From: Symplocastrum torsivum CPER-KK1
GTDB taxonomy: Bacteria; Cyanobacteriota; Cyanobacteriia; Cyanobacteriales; Coleofasciculaceae
Assembly: GCA_019358875.1 (NCBI GenBank)
Contig: JAHHIF010000001.1
Coordinates: forward strand, 1-64,000
DNA length: 64,000 nt
Direction: 5' to 3'
Below, in pieces: positions 16,541 through 26,800 of the stretch. Numbering within the stretch: the stretch's first letter is position 1; each line of letters opens with the position of its first letter. A program made the position numbers and the translations under genes. The notes under the pieces are model-generated. The model did no database searches. It was not told the origin of the DNA and saw nothing but the letters and a program-made list of their open reading frames with translations.

Positions 16541-17617
16541 GTGTCAACCAAATCTCTATACGACTTAGCTGTTAAAGCTCCTGAAAAACTTGTCCGCCTG
16601 AAGTTGACTAGAATTAGACAACATTGGGCGTTTATTATCTCATTGCTGTTTGTTGTTGGCTTGTGCTTGAGCTTAGTTTTAGGAAGCTGTACCTCAAAGC
16701 GATCGCTTTACTCTACCGCCAAAGCAGACAACTCACCGTCAACCCCCACCAAAATCGTTCGCATTGCTCACCAGCCTCATGGAACAATGCTCTACCTCAA
16801 AGTTAGTGGCAGTTTGGAAAAACGTTTATCACCAATGGGTTTTTCCGTCGATTGGAACGAATTTTCCGCAGGTCGGTCGATCTTAGCGGCAATGGGAGAA
16901 GGAAAAATTGATATGGGTTCTGCGGGAGTTGTACCGCCGATTTTTGCACAAGCGAGTGGTGTGCCTTTTGTCTATATTGCTAACGAACCAGCAGTACCTG
17001 AAAGCATTGGTATTTTAGTTCGCAAAGATTCGCCGATTCGGACGCTAGCTGACCTCAAAGGTAGGACAATAACAGCAACCAAGGCATCCGCAGGTCAGTA
17101 TCTTTTAGTTCAGGCATTGATTAAAGGGGGTTTGACGCTAGAGGATGTGAAATTTGTCGATCTGCCACCATCTGAAGGGCGGACAGCGTTCGAGCAGGGG
17201 AAGGTCGAGGCTTGGGTGGGTTGGAGTCCCTTTTTAATCGAGTTGCAGGAAAGTATGCCCGTTCGTCTCCTGACGAATGCTGAGGGACTGATGAATGACA
17301 CAAACTTTCATTTAGCGACGCACTCCTTTGCCAACGACCATGGTGACATTGTCAAAATTGTGATGGAAGAAGCGCGAGAGGTCGGTATTTGGGCAATGAA
17401 TCATTCTAACGAAGCGGCTGAACTTCTAAGGGCAAGCACAGGATTGAAAGCTTCAACAGCGTTAAGGGTAACTAAAAGTCGCCAGTATGAAGCGCTACCG
17501 ATTCAAGATCGAGCAATTGAGGAACAACAACGGATTGCAGAAACCTTCTTTCGCTTAGGACTACTGCCAAAGCGAATTTGGGTTGAAGATGCTGTATGGA
17601 AACAGGAATTGAGTTAA
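16541..17617 (+). CDS. SsuA/TauA-like substrate-binding lipoprotein
   Basis: A 358-residue ABC-type binding protein of the aliphatic sulfonate/nitrate/taurine group (NMT1/SBP_bac family). After a cytoplasmic N-terminus comes a hydrophobic helix ending in the lipobox LGSC (LCLSLVLGSCTS, about 40-51), so the mature protein is membrane-anchored in the periplasm. Family features include GEGKIDMGSAGVVPPIFAQA and IRTLADLKGRTI, followed by PPSEGRTAFEQGKVEAWVGW. The start is GTG at 16541. No permease or ATPase follows; the next gene is a kinase with a periplasmic dCache domain, 20 bp away or overlapping depending on its start. A ligand-presenting sensor role is likely (inference). Confidence 0.85.
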   Translation: MSTKSLYDLAVKAPEKLVRLKLTRIRQHWAFIISLLFVVGLCLSLVLGSCTSKRSLYSTAKADNSPSTPTKIVRIAHQPHGTMLYLKVSGSLEKRLSPMGFSVDWNEFSAGRSILAAMGEGKIDMGSAGVVPPIFAQASGVPFVYIANEPAVPESIGILVRKDSPIRTLADLKGRTITATKASAGQYLLVQALIKGGLTLEDVKFVDLPPSEGRTAFEQGKVEAWVGWSPFLIELQESMPVRLLTNAEGLMNDTNFHLATHSFANDHGDIVKIVMEEAREVGIWAMNHSNEAAELLRASTGLKASTALRVTKSRQYEALPIQDRAIEEQQRIAETFFRLGLLPKRIWVEDAVWKQELS

Positions 17618-17637
17618 TTGATAAAAGTGAAACTGCA

Positions 17638-20600
17638 ATGTCCCGCCATCAAATCTTTTCGATCGCCAACCAACTGCGCTACGGTCTGGTTTCAATTGTT
17701 GTCTCTACCGTTCTGATCACAGGCAGTACGTTAACTTATCTTAGCTTTCGGGAACAGGCAGAACAGACAAGGTTGCTTCAGCAAGAGCGATCGCAAGGAG
17801 CAGCCAACAAAATTAGTGCTTATTTAGATAACTTACAACGTCAGCTCAACTACCTTTCAGAGTTGCGCGGCTTAACAGATTTTACGCCTGAAACTCAACG
17901 CAGCCTTCTCGAAGGATTAGTGAATAGTAATAGTGCTTATGAGATTGTTGGCATTCTTAACAACGAGGGTCAAGTTGTACAAGCAATGTCGCCCTACGAG
18001 CCGATATCGCCGTCCAGATTGTATTTTGCTCAAGCCTATGTTGATTCGCCTCTGTTTTTAACGACATTTAGCAGCGGTAGAAATTATGTCAGTCCAGTAG
18101 AAATTGACACCAAGATTGGTCTTCCTGTCGCTACTTTAGCCGTACCCATACGCAATAATAATAATCAGATTAATGGAGTTTTGTTCGCAAAAATTAATCT
18201 CAATTTTCTCACACAGATTGCCACACGAACTCAAGTTGGCAAAACTGGCTATAGCTACGTTCTCGACAAACGCTTAGCCCTTATTGCTGGGGGATTGGGG
18301 ACAGTAGAACGTCAAAACTCTAAACAACAAACAAACGTTGAAACGCGGCAAGACCTCAAAAACAGACCATTTGTTCAAGAGTTAGCCAAACTATCACTAT
18401 CTCCAGGAATTCAACCCGTTATTGTCTATAAAGGATTGAACGGTGAAGACGTTGTCGGCACAGCTACCCTAGTTCGTAGGGTGCAGTGGCTAGTTGTGGT
18501 AGAACTTCCGACAGATGAAGTCTATGCTCCGGTTCGCTGGATGATTTTAGTAATGGGTGGTGCTACTTTAGGGGGTACAGCCCTAGCTGTTGGTTTGGGG
18601 ATTGCTTTTTCTAAGTCGATTACTGTTCCCTTAAAAAGCCTTACCGATGCTGCCTCTAGAATTAGTAACGGGCAGTTCGACTCTCAAGTGAATATTGCTG
18701 CCTCTAATGAATTAGGAAATCTCGCTAAGTCATTCAACAGTATGGCAAAGCAACTACAAACATTCTTTGCTGAAATGAATGCTTTGAATGAAGAATTATC
18801 GAAGAGTCAGCGCCGACTAACCCAGTTTATAGAAGCGATGCCAGTGGGTGTATTTGTAGCGGAGGCTAACGGCAAGCCCTACTACACGAATCAAGTAGGG
18901 CAACAGATTCTCGGTAAAGGAATTGTTGAGTCAGCGACAGCAGAAAATTTGCAAGAAGCTTATCAAGCTTATCTAGCAGGAAGCGAACAACTATACCCCC
19001 AAGAGCGCAATCCGATTGTTAGTGCTTTAAATGGGAAAAGCGTGAGGGTGGATGATATGGAAATCCGCCGTTCAGACAAAATTATTCCCCTAGAAAGTTT
19101 TGGAACACCGATCTATGACGAATTGGGCAACATTACTTATGCGATCGCAACTTTTACGGACATCACCAAACGCAAACAAGCTGAGAAAGTATTAGCCCAG
19201 TACAATCAAACACTACAACAAAAAGTAGAAGAACGCACCCAGGAATTAGAGCAGGAAATCGTGGAACACAGGCGGACAGAAGTAGCACTCTTGCAAAGTG
19301 AAGCACAAAATCGTGCCATCCTCTCTGCCATACCGGATTTGATGTTCCGAGTTAGTGCAGAGGGTATTTATTTAGGCTACGTTACTACCGCAGACTTCAC
19401 AGACTTGTTACCGTCAGACTTTGATCCAATTGGCAAGCACATCTCAGAATTTTTGCCTCCAGAAGTCCATTCCCGTCACCTCCAACACCTGCAACAAGCA
19501 CTCGATACAGGCAACAGCCAAATTTATGAACAGCAAATTTGGATTGAGGGCAAGTTGCAACACGAAGAAGTTCGGGTAGTCGTCAGTGGAGAGAACGAAG
19601 TGTTGTTCATGATTCGGGATATAAGCGATCGCAAACAGCTAGAAGAGGATTTATCGCAAGCTAACCGTTTCCTAGATAGCATTGTCGCCAACATTCCCTT
19701 GGCACTCTTTGTCAAAGATGTTCAGAATGACTGGCGTTATATCCTTTGGAATCAAGCTGCTGAAAAACTCTATGGTGTTTCGCAAGCGGAAGCGATTGGA
19801 CGCAATAGCTATGATTTTGTTGATGCTGAACAAGCTAACCACTTCTTATCTGAAGACTTAAAAATTCTCGAACAAGGTACATTAACGATCATTGAAGAAG
19901 AGAAAATTGAGCACAAAGTTCGAGGTAGCCTCTGGCAGCGATTTATCAAAGTGCCCGTATATAACCAGCAAAGACAGGCAACCCATCTATTATGTATTGG
20001 CGAAGATATAACGGTTCGCAAACAAGCAGAAATTGCCTTACGTCAAAAAAATGAGGAACTTCTGATTACTCTGCAACAACTTCAAACGACTCAAGAAGAA
20101 CTAATCCAATCTGAAAAAATGGCAGCCTTGGGTCAACTCATTGCTGGCATTGCTCACGAGATTAATACACCACTAGGGGCGATTCGTTCATCGGCGGGAA
20201 ATATTTTCAAGTTCTTGGAGCAAATTCTAGAACAGTTGCCCGTACTTTTTCAATCTTTCTCAATAGAGCAAAGAGATGATTTCTTTGCTTTAGTACAACG
20301 TTCGCTGCAACAAGAAGTCACCTTCTCTACCAAACAAGAGCGTCAATTTAAGAAAGCTTTAATTCGCCAATTGGAAGCTGAGAACATCGACAACGCTGCT
20401 ACGATTGCTGATATCTTAGTTACGATGGGGATTTATAGCGGAATTGAGGTCTTTCTCCCTCTTTTAAGAACATCAGATAGCTTACACATCCTCGAAATTG
20501 CTTATAAACTTTCCGGTTTGCAAAGAAGTGCGACAACGATTAATATCGCCACAGACCGTGCCTCAAAAGTTGTCTTTGCCTTAAAAACTTACGCCCGTTA

Positions 20601-21078
20601 TGACTCATCTGGAAAAATGAGTCTCGCCTATCTAACTGAGGGAATCGAGACGGTCTTGACCCTCTACAACAACCAACTCAAACAAGGGGTTGAGGTAATT
20701 AAGAACTATGGTGAGTTACCACTCGTGCTATGTTATCCCGATGAGCTGAATCAGGTATGGACAAATCTGATTCATAATGCATTGCAAGCGATGAACAACC
20801 GAGGCACTTTGACGATTGATGTCAGCCAACAAGACCAGCAAGCTCAGATTACCATTACCGATAGTGGCAAGGGAATACCACAAGAGATTCAAGGGAGAAT
20901 CTTTGAGCCATTCTTTACAACCAAGCCTCCAGGAGAAGGTAGTGGTTTAGGACTTGATATTGTCAGAAAGATCATCATCAAGCATTCCGGTGAGATTACG
21001 GTAGAAAGTGAACCCGGACGCACGACATTTAAAGTTTTACTACCAATTCAGCCCAACCAGGAGACACAAGATGTCTAA
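17638..21078 (+). CDS. Sensor histidine kinase: dCache-HAMP-PAS-PAS-PAS-HisKA-HATPase
   Basis: A 1146-residue transmembrane kinase. Numbering is from the ATG at 17638; an ATG at 17596 would add 14 residues and overlap the preceding gene. TM1 is at 12-34, a periplasmic double-Cache domain at 45-290, TM2 near 299-321 and HAMP at 322-380. Three PAS domains follow at about 400-800, separated by a coiled coil. The phospho-acceptor is H840 in IAGIAHEIN. The ATP-binding boxes are NLIHNAL (about 1043), DSGKGIP (1075) and GEGSGLGL (1100). The binding lipoprotein gene upstream and the overlapping response regulator downstream suggest one signalling unit. Confidence 0.92.
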   Translation: MSRHQIFSIANQLRYGLVSIVVSTVLITGSTLTYLSFREQAEQTRLLQQERSQGAANKISAYLDNLQRQLNYLSELRGLTDFTPETQRSLLEGLVNSNSAYEIVGILNNEGQVVQAMSPYEPISPSRLYFAQAYVDSPLFLTTFSSGRNYVSPVEIDTKIGLPVATLAVPIRNNNNQINGVLFAKINLNFLTQIATRTQVGKTGYSYVLDKRLALIAGGLGTVERQNSKQQTNVETRQDLKNRPFVQELAKLSLSPGIQPVIVYKGLNGEDVVGTATLVRRVQWLVVVELPTDEVYAPVRWMILVMGGATLGGTALAVGLGIAFSKSITVPLKSLTDAASRISNGQFDSQVNIAASNELGNLAKSFNSMAKQLQTFFAEMNALNEELSKSQRRLTQFIEAMPVGVFVAEANGKPYYTNQVGQQILGKGIVESATAENLQEAYQAYLAGSEQLYPQERNPIVSALNGKSVRVDDMEIRRSDKIIPLESFGTPIYDELGNITYAIATFTDITKRKQAEKVLAQYNQTLQQKVEERTQELEQEIVEHRRTEVALLQSEAQNRAILSAIPDLMFRVSAEGIYLGYVTTADFTDLLPSDFDPIGKHISEFLPPEVHSRHLQHLQQALDTGNSQIYEQQIWIEGKLQHEEVRVVVSGENEVLFMIRDISDRKQLEEDLSQANRFLDSIVANIPLALFVKDVQNDWRYILWNQAAEKLYGVSQAEAIGRNSYDFVDAEQANHFLSEDLKILEQGTLTIIEEEKIEHKVRGSLWQRFIKVPVYNQQRQATHLLCIGEDITVRKQAEIALRQKNEELLITLQQLQTTQEELIQSEKMAALGQLIAGIAHEINTPLGAIRSSAGNIFKFLEQILEQLPVLFQSFSIEQRDDFFALVQRSLQQEVTFSTKQERQFKKALIRQLEAENIDNAATIADILVTMGIYSGIEVFLPLLRTSDSLHILEIAYKLSGLQRSATTINIATDRASKVVFALKTYARYDSSGKMSLAYLTEGIETVLTLYNNQLKQGVEVIKNYGELPLVLCYPDELNQVWTNLIHNALQAMNNRGTLTIDVSQQDQQAQITITDSGKGIPQEIQGRIFEPFFTTKPPGEGSGLGLDIVRKIIIKHSGEITVESEPGRTTFKVLLPIQPNQETQDV

Positions 21079-21466
21079 ACCAGTTATTCTATGTGTTGAC
21101 GATGAAAAAGTCATATTAGATAGTCTCAAGACACAACTTCAATTAGCTTTTGGCAATGCCTACCTCTATGAAGTTGCTGAAGATGCTAATGATGCCCTAG
21201 AGGTTATTAATGAACTGAATGAGGAGTCAATCAGCATTATTCTAATTGTCTCTGATTGGTTAATGCCCGGAATGAAGGGAGATGAGTTTCTGATTCGCGT
21301 CCATCAGCAATTTCCAGCAATTATTAAAGTGATGCTGACGGGTCAAGCGGATGAGTCAGCCATTGAGCGGGTAAAACAGCAGGCAAATCTTCATTGCTGT
21401 TTATTTAAACCTTGGTCTGAAGAAGAATTAGTAGAAACTATCAAATCTGGATTGTCAAAACTATAA
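21071..21466 (+). CDS. Single-domain response regulator
   Basis: A 131-residue receiver domain with no output. The acid pocket is VDDE (D10, D11), the phosphorylated aspartate is D62 in IVSDWLMPG, the switch threonine is T90 in VMLTGQAD, and the conserved lysine is K113 in LFKPW. The ATG overlaps the kinase stop (ATGTCTAA) and an AGGAG site lies 9 nt upstream inside the kinase gene, so translation is coupled and the kinase is the probable partner. The FKPW ending matches receivers of the RpfG/cyclase type. A CheY-like phosphate shuttle to the next gene is plausible. Confidence 0.93.
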   Translation: MSKPVILCVDDEKVILDSLKTQLQLAFGNAYLYEVAEDANDALEVINELNEESISIILIVSDWLMPGMKGDEFLIRVHQQFPAIIKVMLTGQADESAIERVKQQANLHCCLFKPWSEEELVETIKSGLSKL

Positions 21467-21694
21467 ACAACAAGACACCTAAAGAATAAAGAGTTAAACT
21501 TAATCTTTTACCTTTATCCTTGATAGCTAGTGTATCTGCAACTAGAAAATAGTGTATGACAGATAGTACTTTAGTATTACCACGACAAACGACTAATTAA
21601 GTGGATTGCAAGAGTAAAATAAAGCTTAAACACTTTCTTTAGAGCTTGGTTTGAAGAGAATTAGTGGAACCCTAAAATCTGGTTCAGGCAAATT

Positions 21695-23476
21695 ATGACC
21701 AAACAGGTAGTTATCTGTGTCGATGATGAGATGACTGTACTCAGAAGCCTTAAAGCAGAACTAAAAGAGGCAATCGGCAAGGATTATCTGATCGAAATTG
21801 CTGAGGGTGGAGAGGATGCTTTAGCGTTATTAGAAGAGTTGCTAGAGGATGGATACGAAATTCCTCTAATCATATCAGACTATATCATGCCCGATATGAA
21901 GGGGGATGAACTATTAAAGCGCGTTCATCTCATCTCACCTCAAACCCTCAAAATCATGCTAACAGGACAAGCTGATCTAGAAGCAGTGGGGAATGCCATT
22001 AAGCAGGCAAAATTGTATCGGTATATAGCCAAGCCTTGGCAAGCCTCAGACTTGAGTTTAACAGTCAAAGAAGCCGTAAACAGCTATCTTCAGGATAAAA
22101 AACTTGCTGCACAAAACGTCCAACTCCAGCAAATGAATCAGGAGTTAGAACAATTAACTCGTGAGCAAGCTGGACTAATCGCCCAACTCCACGAGAATGA
22201 AAGTCGCCTGTTGAAGGCACAACAGAAGTATCGCAAAATCTTTGAGAATGCTCTTGAAGGCATCTTTCAGACTACGCCGGAAGGACGTTATATCAGTGCG
22301 AATCATGCACTTGCAAACATTTACGGTTACAACTCTCTTGAAGAGTTGATGACAATTCTCACTAACGTCCAACATCAACTCTACGTCGAACCTCACCGTC
22401 ATCTTGAATTTATCAAGTTAATGCAGCAGCATGGTGAGGTGTCGGCGTTTGAGTCTCAAGTCTATCGTCGAGATGGCAGCATTATCTGGATTAGTGAGAA
22501 TGCGCGTGCTGTTTGCGATATCAGTGGGAGAGTACTCTACTATCAGGGTTTTGTTGAAGATATCACTGAACGGAAGCAAGCTGAAGCTGAGCGAATAAAG
22601 TTTACGTCAGAACTCTTTGAACTAAACCGAGCTTTCTCGCGCTTTGTCCCACGGCAATTTCTCCAGCTTTTAGATAAAAAAAGCATTATTGATATTCAAT
22701 TAGGTGACCAAGTACAGCAGGAAATGTCGGTGCTATTTTCCGATATTCGCGATTTCACCACTCTCTCAGAGAGCATGACACCTCAAGAGAATTTCAATTT
22801 TATCAATGCCTATCTTTCTCGTATGGAACCCGCCATCGTTGATAATCAAGGCTTTATTGATAAATATATTGGTGATGCAATTATGGCTCTATTTAGTGGC
22901 ATTGCTGATGATGCCGTGAAAGCCGGGATTACAATGCTGCAACGTCTGGCAGAATACAATCGACAGCGTGTTAAGTCTGGTTATATACCGATTAAAATCG
23001 GCATTGGCATCAATACAGGTTCGTTGATGCTGGGGACAGTCGGCGGACAACACCGCATGGATAGCACCGTAATTAGTGATACGGTAAACTTAGCCTCTCG
23101 CTTAGAAGGACTAACAAAATATTATGGTGCGTCGTTGTTAATCTCTCAGCAAACATTAGGTCGTTTGCACCATCCAATGCAGTATAGTCTCCGCTTCATT
23201 GAGCAAGTTAAAGTGAAGGGGAAGTCAAAAGCTGTAGCAGTTTTTGAAGTATTTGATGGAGATGAACCAGACATGAAAGAGGGCAAGTTAGCAACGAAAC
23301 CCCTGTTTGAAGAAGGTTTGTTCCTCTACCGTCAGCAGACTTTCAAGGAAGCGGCACAACGGTTTGATGAGGTTTTGAGGATTAATCCAAGGGATACAGT
23401 GGCTCAAATCTATCGATCGCGTTCTACGTCACAAGACAGTAAGATACAACGTATCCCTTCCTCACTTACAATGTGA
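21695..23476 (+). CDS. Receiver-PAS-class IIIb nucleotidyl cyclase with TPR-like tail
   Basis: A 593-residue protein. The receiver is at 1-125 (D62 in ISDYIMPD), followed by a coiled coil at 130-180 and a PAS domain at 185-300. The class III cyclase catalytic domain is at 335-500, and a short TPR-like segment at 530-570. Metal-binding residues D350 and D394 (FSDIRDF, IGDAI) are present, as are purine-site K390 and transition-state N465 and R469. T458 replaces the adenine-binding Asp, which places it in class IIIb, the bicarbonate-responsive group that includes cyanobacterial CyaC and CyaB. It should make cAMP under phosphorelay control. The receiver resembles that of the preceding regulator, which suggests a duplication. 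Confidence 0.9.
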   Translation: MTKQVVICVDDEMTVLRSLKAELKEAIGKDYLIEIAEGGEDALALLEELLEDGYEIPLIISDYIMPDMKGDELLKRVHLISPQTLKIMLTGQADLEAVGNAIKQAKLYRYIAKPWQASDLSLTVKEAVNSYLQDKKLAAQNVQLQQMNQELEQLTREQAGLIAQLHENESRLLKAQQKYRKIFENALEGIFQTTPEGRYISANHALANIYGYNSLEELMTILTNVQHQLYVEPHRHLEFIKLMQQHGEVSAFESQVYRRDGSIIWISENARAVCDISGRVLYYQGFVEDITERKQAEAERIKFTSELFELNRAFSRFVPRQFLQLLDKKSIIDIQLGDQVQQEMSVLFSDIRDFTTLSESMTPQENFNFINAYLSRMEPAIVDNQGFIDKYIGDAIMALFSGIADDAVKAGITMLQRLAEYNRQRVKSGYIPIKIGIGINTGSLMLGTVGGQHRMDSTVISDTVNLASRLEGLTKYYGASLLISQQTLGRLHHPMQYSLRFIEQVKVKGKSKAVAVFEVFDGDEPDMKEGKLATKPLFEEGLFLYRQQTFKEAAQRFDEVLRINPRDTVAQIYRSRSTSQDSKIQRIPSSLTM

Positions 23477-23647
23477 GTTGGTACAGGAGTATCAGTTCTT
23501 CAATCTCCTCTAGTTGTCGTGTCCTAGGCGAATTGGTTGTCAGGAAAAGAGCAGGCAAAAATTATTAATCTTTCAGTTCCTGACTTGCATCTATCTTTAG
23601 GGGTACTTTTCAAGGCAGCTCATAGACAAACTAACCGTGGTAGGTTA

Positions 23648-23685
23648 GCGATCGCGTCCAGAATAAACTAGGCGATCGCGTTTTA
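23648..23685 (+). terminator. Possible terminator built from two HIP1 palindromes
   Basis: Two copies of GCGATCGCG (23648-23656 and 23672-23680) can pair as an 8-bp stem with a 16-nt loop, followed by TTTTAT. It lies 170 bp after the cyclase stop. The copies are also ordinary HIP1 motifs, so the terminator role is tentative. Confidence 0.35.
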
Positions 23686-23838
23686 TCGTGCTAGTTAACC
23701 GCACCATCCGTTAAATGTTCTAAAGTATTAGTTTAGTGGTCAAGATTCGGGTGTTATCGAAACAGCACATTCGTGCAGCTCAACCTACTTTCTAGAATTG
23801 AGAAACTCCCCAAGCAATCTGGGACTGAACACAAGACA

Positions 23839-26800
23839 ATGGCATTTACGGAAGTTTTCCCCCGTAGCAATTCATCGCAAGATTGTAAAGCAGACATTTT
23901 GTTGGTTGACGATAACCCGCAAAACTTGCGTCTTTTACGCACGATGTTGAGGCAGCAAGGGTATAAAGTCAGAACCACTTCCAATGAGGAATTTGCGTTA
24001 AACGCTGTAAACTTATCGCAACCAGACTTAATTTTACTTGATATTAATCTGCCCAATATAGAGGGCTATGCAGTCTGCAAGCAATTAAAGGCTAACCAGC
24101 AGACAGCAGAAATTCCAGTAATCTTTATTAGTGCTTTAGACGATGCTTTAGATAAAGTCAAAGGGTTTGAAGCTGGGGGAGTAGACTATATTACTAAGCC
24201 CTTTGACTCCCATGAGGTTTTAGTCAAAATCAAGAACCAGCTAACTCTGGTTTGGCAAAAAAAACAACTTCTTGAACAGCAAAAGCAACTGATTGGACAA
24301 AATACCCAGCTTCAACTTTTATTAACGACAACTCAAGCGATTAACGAATCTTCTAATTTCCAAAGCGCTCTAGAAGCAACCCTCCACCAAGTTTGTGAAA
24401 AAATTGGTTGGGACTATGGAGAATTTTGGATACCAAAAAATGATAGTGCAACAGACTTTGAATATGGTAAAGGTTGGTATGCCAGTGAAAAAAGATTTGA
24501 GGAATTTAGACACCAAAGTGAAGCCTTAACTTTTGCTCTCAACACGAGCATTGTTGGAAAAATTTGTCATAACCAAAGCCCCTATTGGCTCACTGATATT
24601 TCAGTTGAGCCATCCAACGTTTTTCTCCGTTGCCAACTTGCGAAGGAGATAGGATTAAGAGCCTGCTTAGGGGTACCTATTCTCTTTAATGACCAAGTAC
24701 TCGCGGTTTTGGTGTTCTTCAAAAGAGAAGTGACAGAACCAGAACCGCGACTGATTCAGCTAGTCAAGGCTCTAGCTAGCCAGTTGAGTTCACTAATTCA
24801 ACGCAAGCGTTCAGAATCAGCGTTGCGTAAAAGCCAGCAACAGCTAGCGGCGATGGCGGCTAATATTCCAGGTAGTGTCTATCGGGGTGTGTTTCATGCG
24901 GATGGACGGTTCTCACTCCTCTATATCAGTGAGGGAGAACGCGGATTGAGTGGCTCAGCCCCAGAAGAGGTAATCGCTAATTCAGAGCGCTATATCGAAC
25001 TGATTCATCCTGAGTGTCGGACTAAATTTGAGACAAACTGGAGAGCAGCGATAGAAACGCTGGAGCCGAGTACTCAGGAATGCCGAATTATTTCCACAAC
25101 TGGTGCAGTGAAGTGGATTCGAGATAGCGCTTGTTACTCTCGACTGGATAACGGCGATGTGATTATTGATGGAGTGAGGATTGACGTTAGCGATGTTCAC
25201 GATGAGCTTCATTTGCGCCAGCAAACAGAAGCAGAACTCCAACGCACTCAAAGCTTCCTGAACTCTCTGCTAGAAAATCTGCCAGTGGGAGTGTTTGCAA
25301 AAGATGCTAAAGACTTAAGGTTTGTCTTCTGGAACAAGACGAGTACTGAACTGATGAGCTACACTGCATCTGACGTTCTTGGTAAGAGTGACTATGACTT
25401 GTTTGAGCATCAGCAGGCAAGTTTCTTCACCGCTCAAGATAAAGAGGCACTCTCCACTAGAAGGCTCGTAGATCATCCCGCAGAACTCATCCATACCCTT
25501 CGGGGTGAACGACTATTTCATGTCAAAAAAATTCCGATTTTTGATGAAGCGGAGCATCCCCAGTATGTGTTGGGGATTGTGGAAGACATCACTGAGCGCA
25601 AGCTTGCAGAGGAGCGTCTACGAGTCCTCGAAAGAGCGATCGCAGCTTCTAGTAACGGTATCACCATAAGCGATCCAAGCCAACCGGATAACCCAATCAT
25701 CTATGTAAATCCAGGGTTTGAGCGGATGACAGGTTACTGTGCCGAGGAAGTGATTGGCAAAAACTGCCGCTTCTTGCAGGGCCAAGAGACTGAGCAACCT
25801 GCAATCCCAGAGTTGCGGCAAGCGATTCGGGCGGGTAAACAGACTCAGAGAGTTTTACGCAACTATCGTAAAGATGGCACGTTATTCTGGAACGAATTCT
25901 CCGTCTCTCCGGTGCGAGATGCTGATGGGAACTTAACTCACTACATTGGCATTCAAACCGATATTACCGCTCGTAAGGAGGCAGAAGAGGCACTACGACA
26001 GCAGAAGGAGTTGCTGCAAACTATCTTTGACCACATCCCTGTGATGGTGGCTTTTTATGATGCTGCGGGTCAGCTTCAATTAGTAAACCGGGAATTGGAA
26101 CGTGTCTTAGGTTGGTCTAAAGCAGAACTAGAGCAATGTGACATATTAGTTGAATGTTATCCTGACCCTGAATATCGTCAATCGGTTTTGGATTTCATGG
26201 TGGCAGCAACAGGGAAATGGCAAGATTTAAAAACTAAAACTCATGACGGTCGTGTCATTTATACATCCTGGGCGAATATTCGATTATCCGATGGTACGAG
26301 TATCGGCATTGGACAGGATATTACTGAGCGAAAGCTTGCAGAAGAATCGTTACAGATATTCACCCAGCAAGAACGGGAACGAGCCTTACAGCTTGAGCAA
26401 ACACTCAAAGAACTTCAGCGTACCCAAGCTCAGCTAGTGCAGAATGAGAAAATGGCAAGTTTGGGTCAGTTAGTCGCAGGGGTTGCTCACGAAATCAATA
26501 ATCCGACAAGCTTTATCTCCTGCAACATTCATCCGGCAAGTGAATATGCTCAAGACTTGCTGAACTTGCTCAAGCTTTACCAAAACTACTATCCTGAGCC
26601 AGTTGCAGAAATCACTGAACAACTAGAGCGCATTGAACCAGAGTTTATCGCCCAAGATTTTCCAAAACTGCTCGCATCGATGAGAGAAGGTGCAAACCGG
26701 ATTAAAGAAATTGTGCTGTCCTTAAAAAACTTCTCTCGCCTTGATGAAGCGGATCGCAAACGGGTAGATATTCATGAAGGGATTGATAACACCCTGCTCA

